The notes under the pieces: model-generated | What the model was told of the DNA's origin: nothing | Databases searched by the model: none | The model's input: the letters and a program-made list of their open reading frames with translations, nothing else | In this document: positions 17,008-26,300 of the stretch, one piece after another | How positions within the stretch are numbered: the first letter of the stretch is position 1 | How the letters are laid out: each line of letters opens with the position of its first letter | Position numbers and translations under genes: made by a program | DNA from: Nocardia brasiliensis | GTDB taxonomy: Bacteria; Actinomycetota; Actinomycetes; Mycobacteriales; Mycobacteriaceae | Assembly (NCBI RefSeq): GCF_011801125.1 | Contig: NZ_CP046171.1 | Location: 4,526,001 to 4,590,000 of the forward strand | DNA length: 64,000 nucleotides | Direction of reading: 5' to 3'

Positions 17008-18129
17008 ATGAATGTGTCGTCGCTCGGGATGCGTCTGCTGCTGGCCGGAATCGAAGAGGCCGCCGACGCGCACGAGCTGTTCGCGCAAACCTCGGCGCGA
17101 CTGCGCCGGATCGCGCCGTTCGACGCGGCAGTGTGGGTGGCGACCGATCCGATCAACGGGCTCACCACCGCACCGGTGCGCGTGGAGAACCTGCACGAGG
17201 GCGGATGCGGAACCTATTGGGAGTCAGAGCTTTTCTCCGAACACGTCAACCTGTTCCGCGAACTGGCGCAGGCGCCGGTCCCGGTCGCCGGTCTGCGCGC
17301 GGCGACCGGCGACGAACCGGGCATGAGCCCGCTGTATCGAAACTTCATGTGTCCGCGCGGGTTCGACGATGAGCTGCGGGCGGTGCTGCGGGTCGACGGG
17401 CAGCCGTGGGGACAACTGAGCCTGTTCCGCGAGCGCGGTCGAAAACCATTCCAGGACAAAGACGTAGCACTGGTGAGCAGTCTGTCCTCCCCGATGGCAC
17501 GGCGACTGCGCAGTTTTGCCCAACCGCTCGCCGCCACCGCAACAGGCAGCGGGGGCGAAGCACCGGGCATGCTGCTGTTCGACCAGCAAGGCGGTCTCGT
17601 CTCGATCAACGACGAAGCACAGCACCTGCTCTCCGAGATGCCGCCGGGCCCCGCGACCACCACCCCGAACGGCATCGAAATACCGCTACCCGTCTGGATT
17701 CTCAGCACCGCGGGGCGCGCCCGCAGCACCGGCGAGAACTCCCGCATCCGCATCCGCACCACCACCGGACGCTGGCTGGTCTGCCACGCCTCCTGCCTCC
17801 GCGACCTCACCGGCGCACCGGGCATGACCGCACTCGTGATCGAACCCGCCACCCCCGCCGAGGTAGCGTCACTGGTGGTAGCCGCCTACGAACTGACCCG
17901 CCGCGAACTAGACGTCACCGAACTCATCGCCCGCGGCCGATCGACCAGCGAAATCGCCGCCACCCTGTTCCTGTCCACCCACACCGTGCGCGACCACGTG
18001 AAAGCGATCTTCGACAAGGTCGGCGTCACCAGCCGCGGCGAACTGATCGCCAAGTTGTTCACCGACCACTACGAGCCGCTGGCGGGCGCTCAGACGGTGC
18101 GGGTGTTCGACGGGGAAAAGCTTGCTTAG
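17008..18129 (+). CDS. LuxR-family transcriptional regulator with GAF-like sensor domain
   Basis: 373 aa. The N-terminal 180 residues resemble a GAF domain. A PAS-like middle follows (GMLLFDQQGGLVSINDEAQHLL) and a C-terminal LuxR helix-turn-helix (TRRELDVTELIARGRSTSEI ... STHTVRDHVKAIFDKVGV). It is not a response regulator, as no phosphoacceptor domain is present. The ATG at 17008 is preferred; upstream in-frame codons to 16909 look like leader. It is divergent from the flavoprotein gene, which is the most likely target. The inducer is unknown. Confidence 0.85.
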   Translation: MNVSSLGMRLLLAGIEEAADAHELFAQTSARLRRIAPFDAAVWVATDPINGLTTAPVRVENLHEGGCGTYWESELFSEHVNLFRELAQAPVPVAGLRAATGDEPGMSPLYRNFMCPRGFDDELRAVLRVDGQPWGQLSLFRERGRKPFQDKDVALVSSLSSPMARRLRSFAQPLAATATGSGGEAPGMLLFDQQGGLVSINDEAQHLLSEMPPGPATTTPNGIEIPLPVWILSTAGRARSTGENSRIRIRTTTGRWLVCHASCLRDLTGAPGMTALVIEPATPAEVASLVVAAYELTRRELDVTELIARGRSTSEIAATLFLSTHTVRDHVKAIFDKVGVTSRGELIAKLFTDHYEPLAGAQTVRVFDGEKLA

Positions 18130-18178
18130 ATCCGGTGGCCCCACCTCGATATTGCCGTTCAGAACAGACAAGAGCCGG

Positions 18179-19445
18179 TCAGTCCTGAATCACCCCTACC
18201 CAGACGAAGTGTCGGGCTCGGGTCAGCGCCACCATGGTCTGGCGGGCGGCGAGTCGGCACGGTCGCGGGCGCCGCCAATGAGTTCGTTGAGCGGAGCGCC
18301 CGGCTTCTCGGTAATGTGGAAGTCGGCAGCGAAGTCCATTCCCTTGGCTCGGTGGACCGTGCCGACCTTGATGGCCTCGTGCTGGGTGCCGCCATAACCG
18401 TCGAGTGACAGTACCGCCAGACCGGCACGTTCGAGAGCGTGCTGGTAACGGCCGGGTCTCGCCGACTGCCCACGATCACGGCGGTATCGGAAGCGGCGTA
18501 GCCGAATTCGTCGAGCGCGCGGACGAGCTCGTCGACCGCCTTGGCGCGCCGCACCGCCTTCTCGACCGCTCGACCGCCCGGAAGTACGGTCTCGCTGTCA
18601 CGGAGGACGAATCCGGGACCGCCATCGAGGTCGTCGACGGTGTTGGCGGCCTCGATACGTTGCGCCGAACGCAGGACGGCTTCGCGATTTCGGTAGTTCT
18701 TCCGCAGAACTCGCCCTCGCCCACCGGGCAGTGGAATACCGGCGTCGGACAGCTTCCAGCCGCCGGCGTACACCTGCTGCTGGCCATCACCGACGAGTAG
18801 GAGCTGAGCATTCTGCCCGCCGCCGGCGATCTGGTGGACCAGCATCAGCTGCATGAGGGCAAGTCGCTGAAAGGCTGACTCATGGTATTTGGATAGCGTT
18901 TTCACGAAGCTGGTGAACATCACCCGGCCGAGGCTCTCCTTGAGGAATCTCGCCATTCGGTGCAGGGCCACCACCGTCTTCCCCGTGCCTGCCGGTCCGC
19001 TGAACCGGGCCGGTCCCGTGAAATTGATGTTCACCAAACCGATCTGATCCGGATCCAGGAAAGTCATCCAATCCTTGAAGGGTCGGCCCAGCACCTTGCC
19101 GCGCTCATCCTGCCGCAGTTCAGTAGCGCCGAAAAGGGATTCGGCGACAATGGATTCCGCGACCGGCGCTTCGTCACCGTTGAGCCACTCGAAGCGGGTG
19201 TTCCGGCTCGCGACGGTCGCGGCCAGATCACGAATCAACGTGCGTGGCACCATGTTATCGCCGCCGAGCAGCGTCTTCCGGAACGTGGACTCGTCCGCGG
19301 AGACGAACTGGACGTGCGCCTCGGCAGCCACCGATCTCGGCGAAAGATCAGGGTTAACCGCCTGTAGCCCGAGCTGAATTATCCCGCCCAAGAGTTGCTG
19401 ATACGCGAAACCGAGCCCTATTCTCCTTGGCGAAGATATGTTCAC
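18179..19445 (-). pseudogene. UvrD/Rep-like superfamily 1 helicase, decayed
   Basis: The first part reads as an SF1 helicase: GPAGTGKTVVALHRMARF (Walker A) and MFTSFVKTLS (motif Ia). It then jumps to LLLVGDGQQQVY (motif III), so about 150 residues carrying motif II are deleted. After IVGSRRDP, near 18460, the frame is lost. An alternative frame carries HALERAGLAVLSLDGYGG and VGTVHRAKGMDF (motif V), and a third carries RQTMVALTRARHFVWVG (motif VI), ending at TGA 18179. At least two frameshifts plus a deletion make it non-functional. The unbroken but nonsense frame ends at 18159. Confidence 0.85.
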
Positions 19446-19703
19446 GGTCCGATGACGTTCGATAGTTACAGGAGATACGTTGTATCGCCCGCCGGGGATA
19501 CCGGCAGTATGCGAATGATTCGCCGTAATCGAATCTTCGGTACTCAGTCGGGATATTAACGCAGACCGGACGAAACGCTTGCAACACCAGCGATTCGTTC
19601 AGTGAATGAACAAAGAAGGATCCCTTCGCAACAGTCCTGACTGGTTCGCATGCTCGGAAAAATGTGCGGTCGCCAGGGCGAAACGGCTCGTTTAGGAGAG
19701 TGG

Positions 19704-20504
19704 ATGCACCACGACAGTGTGGCCGTTGAGGCGGGAAACGCGTTCGCGGTCGACCAGGTTTCGAAGCTGTTCTTCTGCGGCGAAAGGCCGCTGTGGGCGC
19801 TGCGGGCGGTGTCGCTGAGCATAGAAAGGGGCACTGTCACCGCCGTCGTCGGTCCTTCCGGCTGTGGTAAGTCGACGTTGCTTCGGATCTTCGGCGGTCT
19901 GGACAGGCCGAGTTCGGGGACGGTGGTCCGGCAAGGCGACGAGAGCGATCGACCTGCCACTGCGTTCGTGTTCCAGACCTCGGGGGTGCTCCCCTGGCTC
20001 ACCGTACTCGAGAACGTACTATTCGGGCTGTCCACGAGGTATGGCAGGAACGAACGTCTAGATATAGCCCGGGAATGGATCGCACGCACTGCGTTGTCCG
20101 GCTTCGAGGACGCCTATCCATATCAGTTGTCGGGTGGAATGCGACAACGTGTGGGAATCGCACGCGCATTCGCGACGGGGTCGCCGTGCCTATTGATGGA
20201 CGAACCATTGGGGGCGCTAGACGCGCAAACCCGTCAGTTGATGCAGGAAGAGCTGCTGACGTTATGCGAGGCGGAGAATAAGACGGTTGTTCTGGTAACC
20301 CATGCGCTGGAGGAGGCACTGCTGCTCGGCGATCGTGTGGTGCTGATGTCGGCACGACCCGGTCGGGTGTGCGCAGAGATCGACGTACCGTTCGGACGGC
20401 CCCGTTGCCCGGATGTGCAGCGCACGAAGGAGTTCGCAGAGCTTAAGGGGCAGCTATGGGACCTCCTGCGCCGCGAGGTCGACGCGAAGCCTGCACGGTC
20501 ATGA
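19704..20504 (+). CDS. ABC transporter ATPase (SsuB/TauB/ThiZ type)
   Basis: 266-aa ATP-hydrolysing subunit of an importer. Walker A is GPSGCGKST, the Q-loop region FVFQTSGVLPW, the signature LSGGMRQRVGIARA, Walker B CLLMDEPLGALD and the switch histidine VTHALEEAL. This sequence class serves nitrate, sulfonate, taurine or hydroxymethylpyrimidine uptake. The ATG at 19704 has AGGAG at 19695; 18 earlier codons are unlikely. The stop overlaps the permease start as ATGA. It is the first gene of a three-gene importer operon. Confidence 0.92.
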   Translation: MHHDSVAVEAGNAFAVDQVSKLFFCGERPLWALRAVSLSIERGTVTAVVGPSGCGKSTLLRIFGGLDRPSSGTVVRQGDESDRPATAFVFQTSGVLPWLTVLENVLFGLSTRYGRNERLDIAREWIARTALSGFEDAYPYQLSGGMRQRVGIARAFATGSPCLLMDEPLGALDAQTRQLMQEELLTLCEAENKTVVLVTHALEEALLLGDRVVLMSARPGRVCAEIDVPFGRPRCPDVQRTKEFAELKGQLWDLLRREVDAKPARS

Positions 20505-21379
20505 GCTGGACCGCGGAATCTGACGGTTCGGCGCAGGTGGTAATACTCGCCGAGGCGCGCCGTCGGCGCCGGCTTCGCCGCCGCGAGATCACGTTGGCTT
20601 TTCTGACTCCAGCGCTCGCCCTGACCGCCTGGCAGTTGGCCGCGCGTGCCGACCTGATTGACGCTGTGATCTTTCCGCCACCGAGTCGTATCCTCGCCCG
20701 GGCGACCGACATGATCGCCTCTGGCGAGTTGCTGGGTGATCTGTCCGCAACCGTGATCCGGTTGCTCAGCGGCTACGTCCCGGCTGCCGTGGCCGGCACC
20801 CTGGTCGGGTTGGGAATGGGGGCCTGGCGTCTGTTGGGTGCCGCGCTCACGCCGTTGTTCACCGCACTGTATGCCTTGCCCAAGATCGCCGTATTACCGT
20901 TGCTGCTGCTGGTATTCGGGTTAGGGAATACTCCGAAAATTCTTGCGGTGGCGATCACGGTCTTCTTCGTCACCCAGATCAATGCGCAGGCAGCCATGCG
21001 AGAGGTCGACACTGGCGCGCTGGAGTTGGCCGAGTGCTACCGGGTGCGGGGGTGGCGGCGTTTTCGGCTGGTTGTCATGCCCGCGTGCCTGCCCCAGATC
21101 TGCACTGGACTTCGGGTCGCCGTTGGGCTCGGCGTGGTTGTCGCGATCGCTGTCGAGTTCGTCGCCTCTGACGGAGGAGTTGGCTACCTGATTTGGAACA
21201 GCTGGCAGCTGTTCCAGCCGGAACGAATGTATGTGGGGTTGCTGACCGCTGCGGTGCTTGGCGCAACGCTGACCGGAATCGTCTCGGTGGGCGGGTGGCT
21301 GGCGATGCCGTGGCGGCGTGCGTCCACCGCCAGGTCAGTGGAAACAGATCCGATCGAGAGTAAGGAAACACCGCTATGA
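20501..21379 (+). CDS. ABC transporter permease (SsuC/ThiX type)
   Basis: 292-aa inner-membrane permease with about six membrane segments and the cytoplasmic EAA-like loop for the ATPase (ALELAECYRVRGWRRFRLVVMPACLPQI). Both ends are coupled by ATGA overlaps: to the ATPase gene upstream and the binding-protein gene downstream. It belongs to the BPD_transp_1 family of sulfonate/nitrate/pyrimidine importers. The substrate is not defined by sequence. Confidence 0.92.
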   Translation: MSWTAESDGSAQVVILAEARRRRRLRRREITLAFLTPALALTAWQLAARADLIDAVIFPPPSRILARATDMIASGELLGDLSATVIRLLSGYVPAAVAGTLVGLGMGAWRLLGAALTPLFTALYALPKIAVLPLLLLVFGLGNTPKILAVAITVFFVTQINAQAAMREVDTGALELAECYRVRGWRRFRLVVMPACLPQICTGLRVAVGLGVVVAIAVEFVASDGGVGYLIWNSWQLFQPERMYVGLLTAAVLGATLTGIVSVGGWLAMPWRRASTARSVETDPIESKETPL

Positions 21380-22386
21380 GAGAACAACTACGTCGCGCTC
21401 TCTACGTTGTTGTCGTATCCATTTTCGGCGTATCCCTCATTCTCACCGCGTGCGGAGGCCGAAGCACAGTTACGGGAGGTAACAGGGTCACCGTCGCCGT
21501 TGTACCGGCGACTATTTTCGCTCCATTATATGTGGCGCGAGCAAAGGGCTACTTCGAAGCCGAAGGCATCACCGTCGACTTGCAGAAAGTGAAGACCGGT
21601 CAGGACGCGGTCGGGCCAGCCGCGAGCGGCAAGGTGGACGTCGTCGTGGCCGGGTTCTCAGCCGGCATGTTCAGTGCGATCGCAAGCGGCCTCGACCTGA
21701 AGGTCGTCGGCTCCATGGGCATAGCCCCCGGCGACGCGACGGCTTCCCCAAGCGCGCTGGAAGCGTCTACGAGGCTGCGCGATGTGGTGACCACGCCCGC
21801 CGATCTTCGAGGGAGAAAAGTCGCGATCGCGGGCGGGCCGGGGTCCGCGGGTGGATTCCATCTCGCAACAATGTTGCAGTCGTCCGGATTATCGTTGAAC
21901 GATGTCCAGATTGTGAACCTGGGCATCCCGGATATGCAGGCTGCGCTGGCCAGTGGCAGCGTCGATGCTGCACTCGTAGCCGCCCCGTTTACCACACGAA
22001 TGGAGAACGAGGATGTGGCCAACCCGCTTGCGGTTCCGCCGAAGGGCTCATCGGCCAGCGGCGTGATCTACAGCGGCGCGTTCGCCCATCGTTCTGCGTC
22101 TCAGCGATTCTTCAACGCGCTGGTTCGCGCCAGCCGGGACCTCCAAGATGATGGGGCTCAGTCTGAAGAGGTTTTACAGATTCTCGCCGAGGCGACAGGT
22201 CAGGACATCGCTGTACTTCGAGCCACTCCCCCCTACAGCTGGCTGCCCGACCTCGCTCCACTACTCGACCAACTCGACAGACAGCAGCAGGTGTATCGGT
22301 CGGCCGGACTCATGCACATTGACACACCGCTGAGCCCGGAAGCCTTGGTGGATTTCTCGTTTGCTCGGGAAGCAGCCAGAAGATGA
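21376..22386 (+). CDS. ABC transporter substrate-binding lipoprotein (NMT1/THI5-like)
   Basis: 336-aa periplasmic-type binding protein anchored by a lipobox (ILTACGG, Cys near residue 27). The mature part has the NMT1/SsuA-like opening PATIFAPLYVARAKGYFEAEGI and the phosphate-loop-like SGKVDVVVAGFSAGMFSA. Family members bind sulfonates, nitrate, riboflavin or pyrimidine precursors. The neighbouring NCS1 nucleobase permease favours a nucleobase or pyrimidine-like ligand, which is inference. It overlaps the permease gene by four bases. Confidence 0.9.
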   Translation: MREQLRRALYVVVVSIFGVSLILTACGGRSTVTGGNRVTVAVVPATIFAPLYVARAKGYFEAEGITVDLQKVKTGQDAVGPAASGKVDVVVAGFSAGMFSAIASGLDLKVVGSMGIAPGDATASPSALEASTRLRDVVTTPADLRGRKVAIAGGPGSAGGFHLATMLQSSGLSLNDVQIVNLGIPDMQAALASGSVDAALVAAPFTTRMENEDVANPLAVPPKGSSASGVIYSGAFAHRSASQRFFNALVRASRDLQDDGAQSEEVLQILAEATGQDIAVLRATPPYSWLPDLAPLLDQLDRQQQVYRSAGLMHIDTPLSPEALVDFSFAREAARR

Positions 22387-22641
22387 CGTTCAACGGCGAC
22401 GTGACCACGCCCGAACCACCCGCACGCGTAGATCGCATACCAGCCGAGCATGAAGTCGGACCTCCGATCTAGCCGAAACAGGTCGATCCCCCAACGCTGA
22501 CAGTGATGTTCCAGCCCTGCACCGATGTATCGCTGTCAAGGAGCCCGCGTTGGAGTACACATTCGCGATCTCGAGTCGTGCGCGGCCGACGAGACGGGCT
22601 GTTCGTGATTGCGCGCCGAGCTAGGCGGAAGGACAGACACG

Positions 22642-24240
22642 ATGGACGTCAGCACCTCGCGGACCGATTCCGGGGAAGTAGCCGAATCATCTGAACCAGA
22701 ACAGTTTCTGCGATCCGATGGTCGCGTGGAGCTGGCCGATTGGGCGGTTCTCGATGATCCAGCGGTCGTCAACGACGACCTACGTCCAGTCCCACTCGCA
22801 CGACGACGCTGGACCACCTACGACTTCATGGCGTTGTGGGTAGGTATGGCTCACAATGTTGCGTCTTGGACGCTGGCCTCCGGCTTGATCGCAGTCGGCA
22901 TGAACTGGGTGCAGGCGGTTGGGACCATCGCATTCGCCAATATTCTTGTCTTAGTGCCTATGCTGCTTACTGGGCATGCCGGAACGAAGTACGGGATCCC
23001 ATTCCCGGTTTTTGCGCGGGCGAGTTTCGGGGTGCGCGGGGCTAACCTGCCTGCGTTGGTTCGCGCGGCGGTGGCGTGCGCCTGGTTCGGCATCCAGTCC
23101 TGGATCGGCGGCGAGGCGATCTTTGTACTTACTGGGAAGCTCTTCGGCGACAGCTGGTTACACGCTGGTCTATTCGGCGGATACCCGTGGACGCAGTGGA
23201 TGTCTTTCGCGCTGTTCTGGGTGCTCGAGGTGGCCATCGTAATGCGCGGAATGGAGGCCCTACGGCGTTTCGAAAGTTGGGCGGCACCGCTGGTGGTCGT
23301 CGGTGCGGCGGTGTTGCTGATATGGATCGCGGTGCGGGCCGGCGGATTCGGTCCGCTGGTGCGTGAACCGTCTGAACTGGGGTGGGGCCGAGAGTTCTGG
23401 AAAGTGTTGTGTCCGTCGCTGATGGCTGTAGTGGGATCGTGGTCCACGTTGTCGCTCAATATGCCCGACTTCACGCGGTTCGGTGACAGCCAACGCGCTC
23501 AGATGCGCGGGCAGGCGTTGGGACTGCCGACCACCATGACGCTGTTCGCGGTTCTAGCAGTGTTGGTGACCTCCGGCACTCAGGTCGTATATGGCGAACC
23601 GATCTGGGATCCGGTTCAGGTATCGGCGAAGATGGACTCGGCTGTCGGCACCCTGTTTGCTTTGACGGTCGTGCTGATAGCAACACTGTCGGTGAATATC
23701 CCCGCTAATATCATCAGTTCGGCCTACGACCTCGCCAACCTGGCGCCGAAGGCCATCGGCTTCCGTACCGGAGCGCTCATAACCTCTATAGCCGGTGTGC
23801 TGATCATGCCATGGAAACTCATCGCCGATCCGCATACCTACATCTACACTTGGCTCCACGTTGTCGGCAGTCTGCTGGGTACGGTCGCGGGTGTCCTGAT
23901 CGCTGACTACTGGCTCGTCCGCCGCACGCGCCTCGTCGTCGCCGACCTGTATCGCCGCCGCGGCCGCTATTGGTATGTGGGCGGCTGGAATTGGCGTGCC
24001 ACACTGGCCTTTGCGCTCGGCGGCCTGCTCGCCATCGGCGGCTCCTATTCGACGATCATTGACGATGTCGCACAAGGCCCATTCCCCTCAGATGGGTTCA
24101 TACCCGCCCTGCGGCCCCTCGCCGACTATGGCTGGGCCGTCGGTCTCGGCTCTGCCCTGCTGATCTATCTCCTTCTGGCCCGGCCGGGGCGTCGACATTC
24201 GGCTCCGGCCCGCCGCGCGAATGGGCGAGCGGGCAAATAA
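22642..24240 (+). CDS. NCS1-family permease (nucleobase/hydantoin/allantoin type)
   Basis: 532-aa secondary transporter with about twelve membrane segments. NCS1 landmarks are the N-terminal ARRRWTTYDFMALWVGMAHNV, then FPVFARASFGVRGANLPALVRAAVACAWFGIQSW in TM3, and NMPDFTRF in TM6. Such proteins import cytosine, uracil, allantoin, hydantoins or pyridoxine by proton or sodium symport. The ATG at 22642 follows GGAAGGACAG. It lies 255 bases after the ABC importer on the same strand, so both probably serve one catabolic substrate. Confidence 0.9.
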   Translation: MDVSTSRTDSGEVAESSEPEQFLRSDGRVELADWAVLDDPAVVNDDLRPVPLARRRWTTYDFMALWVGMAHNVASWTLASGLIAVGMNWVQAVGTIAFANILVLVPMLLTGHAGTKYGIPFPVFARASFGVRGANLPALVRAAVACAWFGIQSWIGGEAIFVLTGKLFGDSWLHAGLFGGYPWTQWMSFALFWVLEVAIVMRGMEALRRFESWAAPLVVVGAAVLLIWIAVRAGGFGPLVREPSELGWGREFWKVLCPSLMAVVGSWSTLSLNMPDFTRFGDSQRAQMRGQALGLPTTMTLFAVLAVLVTSGTQVVYGEPIWDPVQVSAKMDSAVGTLFALTVVLIATLSVNIPANIISSAYDLANLAPKAIGFRTGALITSIAGVLIMPWKLIADPHTYIYTWLHVVGSLLGTVAGVLIADYWLVRRTRLVVADLYRRRGRYWYVGGWNWRATLAFALGGLLAIGGSYSTIIDDVAQGPFPSDGFIPALRPLADYGWAVGLGSALLIYLLLARPGRRHSAPARRANGRAGK

Positions 24241-24508
24241 GCACTCCGGGGCCTGAATCCTGTTGGTCCGACCGACAACTGCACCGCTCCATGAGTCTGA
24301 TAGCGCAAACCTCTTGCGGAGAGCATCGAACCGGTGCGGAGCGGGCCCGTCTGCGGCGAATAATGTAGTGGCCCTTGACAACTATGAACTAGTCCTGAGC
24401 AGAACATTGTCGAAGCATTCCTAACCGCATGGCTAGCGGCAGGCCAGAGTGCGTTCACTCCACGTCTTCTGACCGTTCTCCGATACTGCCTTTCAAGGTC
24501 CGTTTCGA

Positions 24509-24930
24509 ATGTTCGGCCCGCAAACAACGCGCGAACAGCTTCCGTGGTGGGCAGGCGGATCGGCCCGGATGATGAGCTATGAGCCCGCGGATCACGCGGG
24601 TCGGCTGGTCGAGAGTCGGTTGATCGCGAAAGCGCATCTGACCGCTTACGCCAACCGCCGTAGCCTGGCGGTGACGCTGAGCGCGGGGCAAGCCGGGGAT
24701 GCGCCGCTGCAGCCCGCGGTGCTCGACACGATCGTGGTGCGGTATGGGACCGCAGCCCCACCGCCGCAATCCCGATCGGGGTGTTGGGCAACATCGTGGG
24801 ACGCACGCTCAACAGGGTCACGCATCGGCGTGGTGGCGCGACCCGCTACGACGAGCCCGAGCTCGCCCTATCGAGCCGGCTTCGCGATGGCACTTATCGT
24901 CGAATGACCGAGGTCGTTGGGAGACATGAT
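24509..24930 (+). pseudogene. Remnant of an IS5-type transposase
   Basis: Two separated bits of an IS4/IS5-family DDE transposase. NRRSLAVTLSAGQAGDAPLQ with PAVLDTIVVRYG lies in one frame (24650-24750). In another frame (24800-24900), LNRVTHRRGGATRYDEPELA matches the usual LNRLKxWRGIATRYDK near the C-terminus. The catalytic segments between are deleted or frame-shifted. The 1061-base gap 24241-25301 contains no intact gene; upstream of this remnant I see nothing. Confidence 0.6.
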
Positions 24931-25162
24931 CGAGTCGCCGGGCGTGCCGCTCGGGCCCTCGGCGGCGTCATCGTGAGTTGAATTATGAATTACTATTGCA
25001 TCCACCCTTTGAAGTGGATCTCCGCAGGTCCGAGAGGTACAGCACCGGACAGATTTATTTTTGCATCAATTCCGAACAATGGACAACGCCATAAGACACG
25101 CTCACTTCGGTGCATGAACCGTAAAGAAGTTGAAATACGTAGCATCGAGGCCCGAACACATA

Positions 25163-25198
25163 GTGATATACATCACCGGAGCTGAGGGTGATATACAT
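25163..25198. promoter_or_regulatory. Tandem GTGATATACAT operator-like repeats
   Basis: Two exact 11-base copies of GTGATATACAT start at 25163 and 25188, 25 bases apart. The first extends to a 5-bp dyad (GTGAT-ATAC-ATCAC). They lie in an AT-rich stretch about 105 bases before the LysR start. They may bind the LysR regulator or another dimeric repressor. Confidence 0.45.
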
Positions 25199-25301
25199 TG
25201 ACACGATCTCTGCCTCTGCATAGCATCAGCGCATCTTGAGTAAACATCCGCGGGCTGCAATATAAATTTGCGAGTGCGCATGAAGAAATAGGGAACCACT
25301 G

Positions 25302-26264
25302 GTGCTCGATCTCGCGTCACTTACCTCGAATCCGATCACACTCAGGCAGATGGAATACTTTGTGTGGTCAGTGCGGCTGGGCTCCAAGACTCTTGCTGCG
25401 AAAAAGTTCGGCGTCACCCCGTCGGCCATGTCACAGCAGATAGGCTCCCTCGAGTCGGTACTGGACAGGAAGCTATACGATCGAGCGTCGGGCCGAACCG
25501 CTTTGACCAGATTCGGAAGCATATTCTTTCAGCATGCTTCCAGGGTTATCGACACTTTCTACGAAACGCTATCGATATGCCGGACATTCCACGATGATTT
25601 AGTAACCGTTGGAACCACAGCCACCTTGGCTACGCAGCTTATCCCTCCAATAGTTTACCGGATGCACCGAGAGCGGCAGATCAAAAGAGTCTCGGTCGAG
25701 TCCTATCCCGATATCCGATCACTTTGCGCTGCACTCGATCGCGGTGCGGTGGATCTCGCCGTCGGACCGCTGGAGTCGCCGCCCACTGGCAGAAATGTCC
25801 GCACAATTGGCGAAGAGGAGCTTGTTATCGCCTGCCATCGAAACCGGGCGGCAAGCCTGGAGGGGTCGTGGCCAGAGCTTGCGCGAGAGGCATGGGTGGG
25901 ATATCGCGCCGAATCGGATATCGACAAGATAATAAGAAGGGAGTCCGGGCGCGCAGGGGTGGCGGTACGATACGTCGCTACGGGGGGAGATGTCCCTACG
26001 GCCCTGAGTTTAGTGGCACACGGGATCGGGGTAACGCTGGTACCGAAGATGGCGCTCCGGGGTGCTTGGCCGATGATTTCAGCTGTCGAATTGGAAATCC
26101 CAATTCGCCGGACGATATCGATACAGGCACGAGATGAATCACCGCTGGTGGACAGGTTCCTAGAAATTGCCGGAAATGGGAATCTCGCTCGTAAACTCGT
26201 CGCGATCGGGCTACTGAAGGACTCCTGCGCCTATCCCGACCGCTCGACGTCGGTAGCACGATAA
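25302..26264 (+). CDS. LysR-family transcriptional regulator
   Basis: 320 aa. The helix-turn-helix is near the N-terminus (LRQMEYFVWSVRLGSKTLAA, FGVTPSAMSQQIGSLE), followed by the LysR effector domain (VDLAVGPLESPP, SLVAHGIGVTLVPKMAL). The GTG start is accepted because the conserved fold begins at about residue 14. It is followed by a metallo-beta-lactamase-fold hydrolase on the same strand and preceded by the importer/NCS1 genes, so it probably controls this cluster. Codon use is less GC-rich than the surrounding core genes, hinting at transfer. Confidence 0.85.
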   Translation: MLDLASLTSNPITLRQMEYFVWSVRLGSKTLAAKKFGVTPSAMSQQIGSLESVLDRKLYDRASGRTALTRFGSIFFQHASRVIDTFYETLSICRTFHDDLVTVGTTATLATQLIPPIVYRMHRERQIKRVSVESYPDIRSLCAALDRGAVDLAVGPLESPPTGRNVRTIGEEELVIACHRNRAASLEGSWPELAREAWVGYRAESDIDKIIRRESGRAGVAVRYVATGGDVPTALSLVAHGIGVTLVPKMALRGAWPMISAVELEIPIRRTISIQARDESPLVDRFLEIAGNGNLARKLVAIGLLKDSCAYPDRSTSVAR

Positions 26265-26300
26265 TACCGTTCGTCACTATGGGTAATGAAGGCGGAAAAC

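Noticed and set aside
19446..19703. Possible TPP riboswitch before the ThiXYZ-like ABC operon
   Set aside because: I looked for the conserved CUGAGA and ACCUGAUCUGG-type elements on the plus strand and found none.
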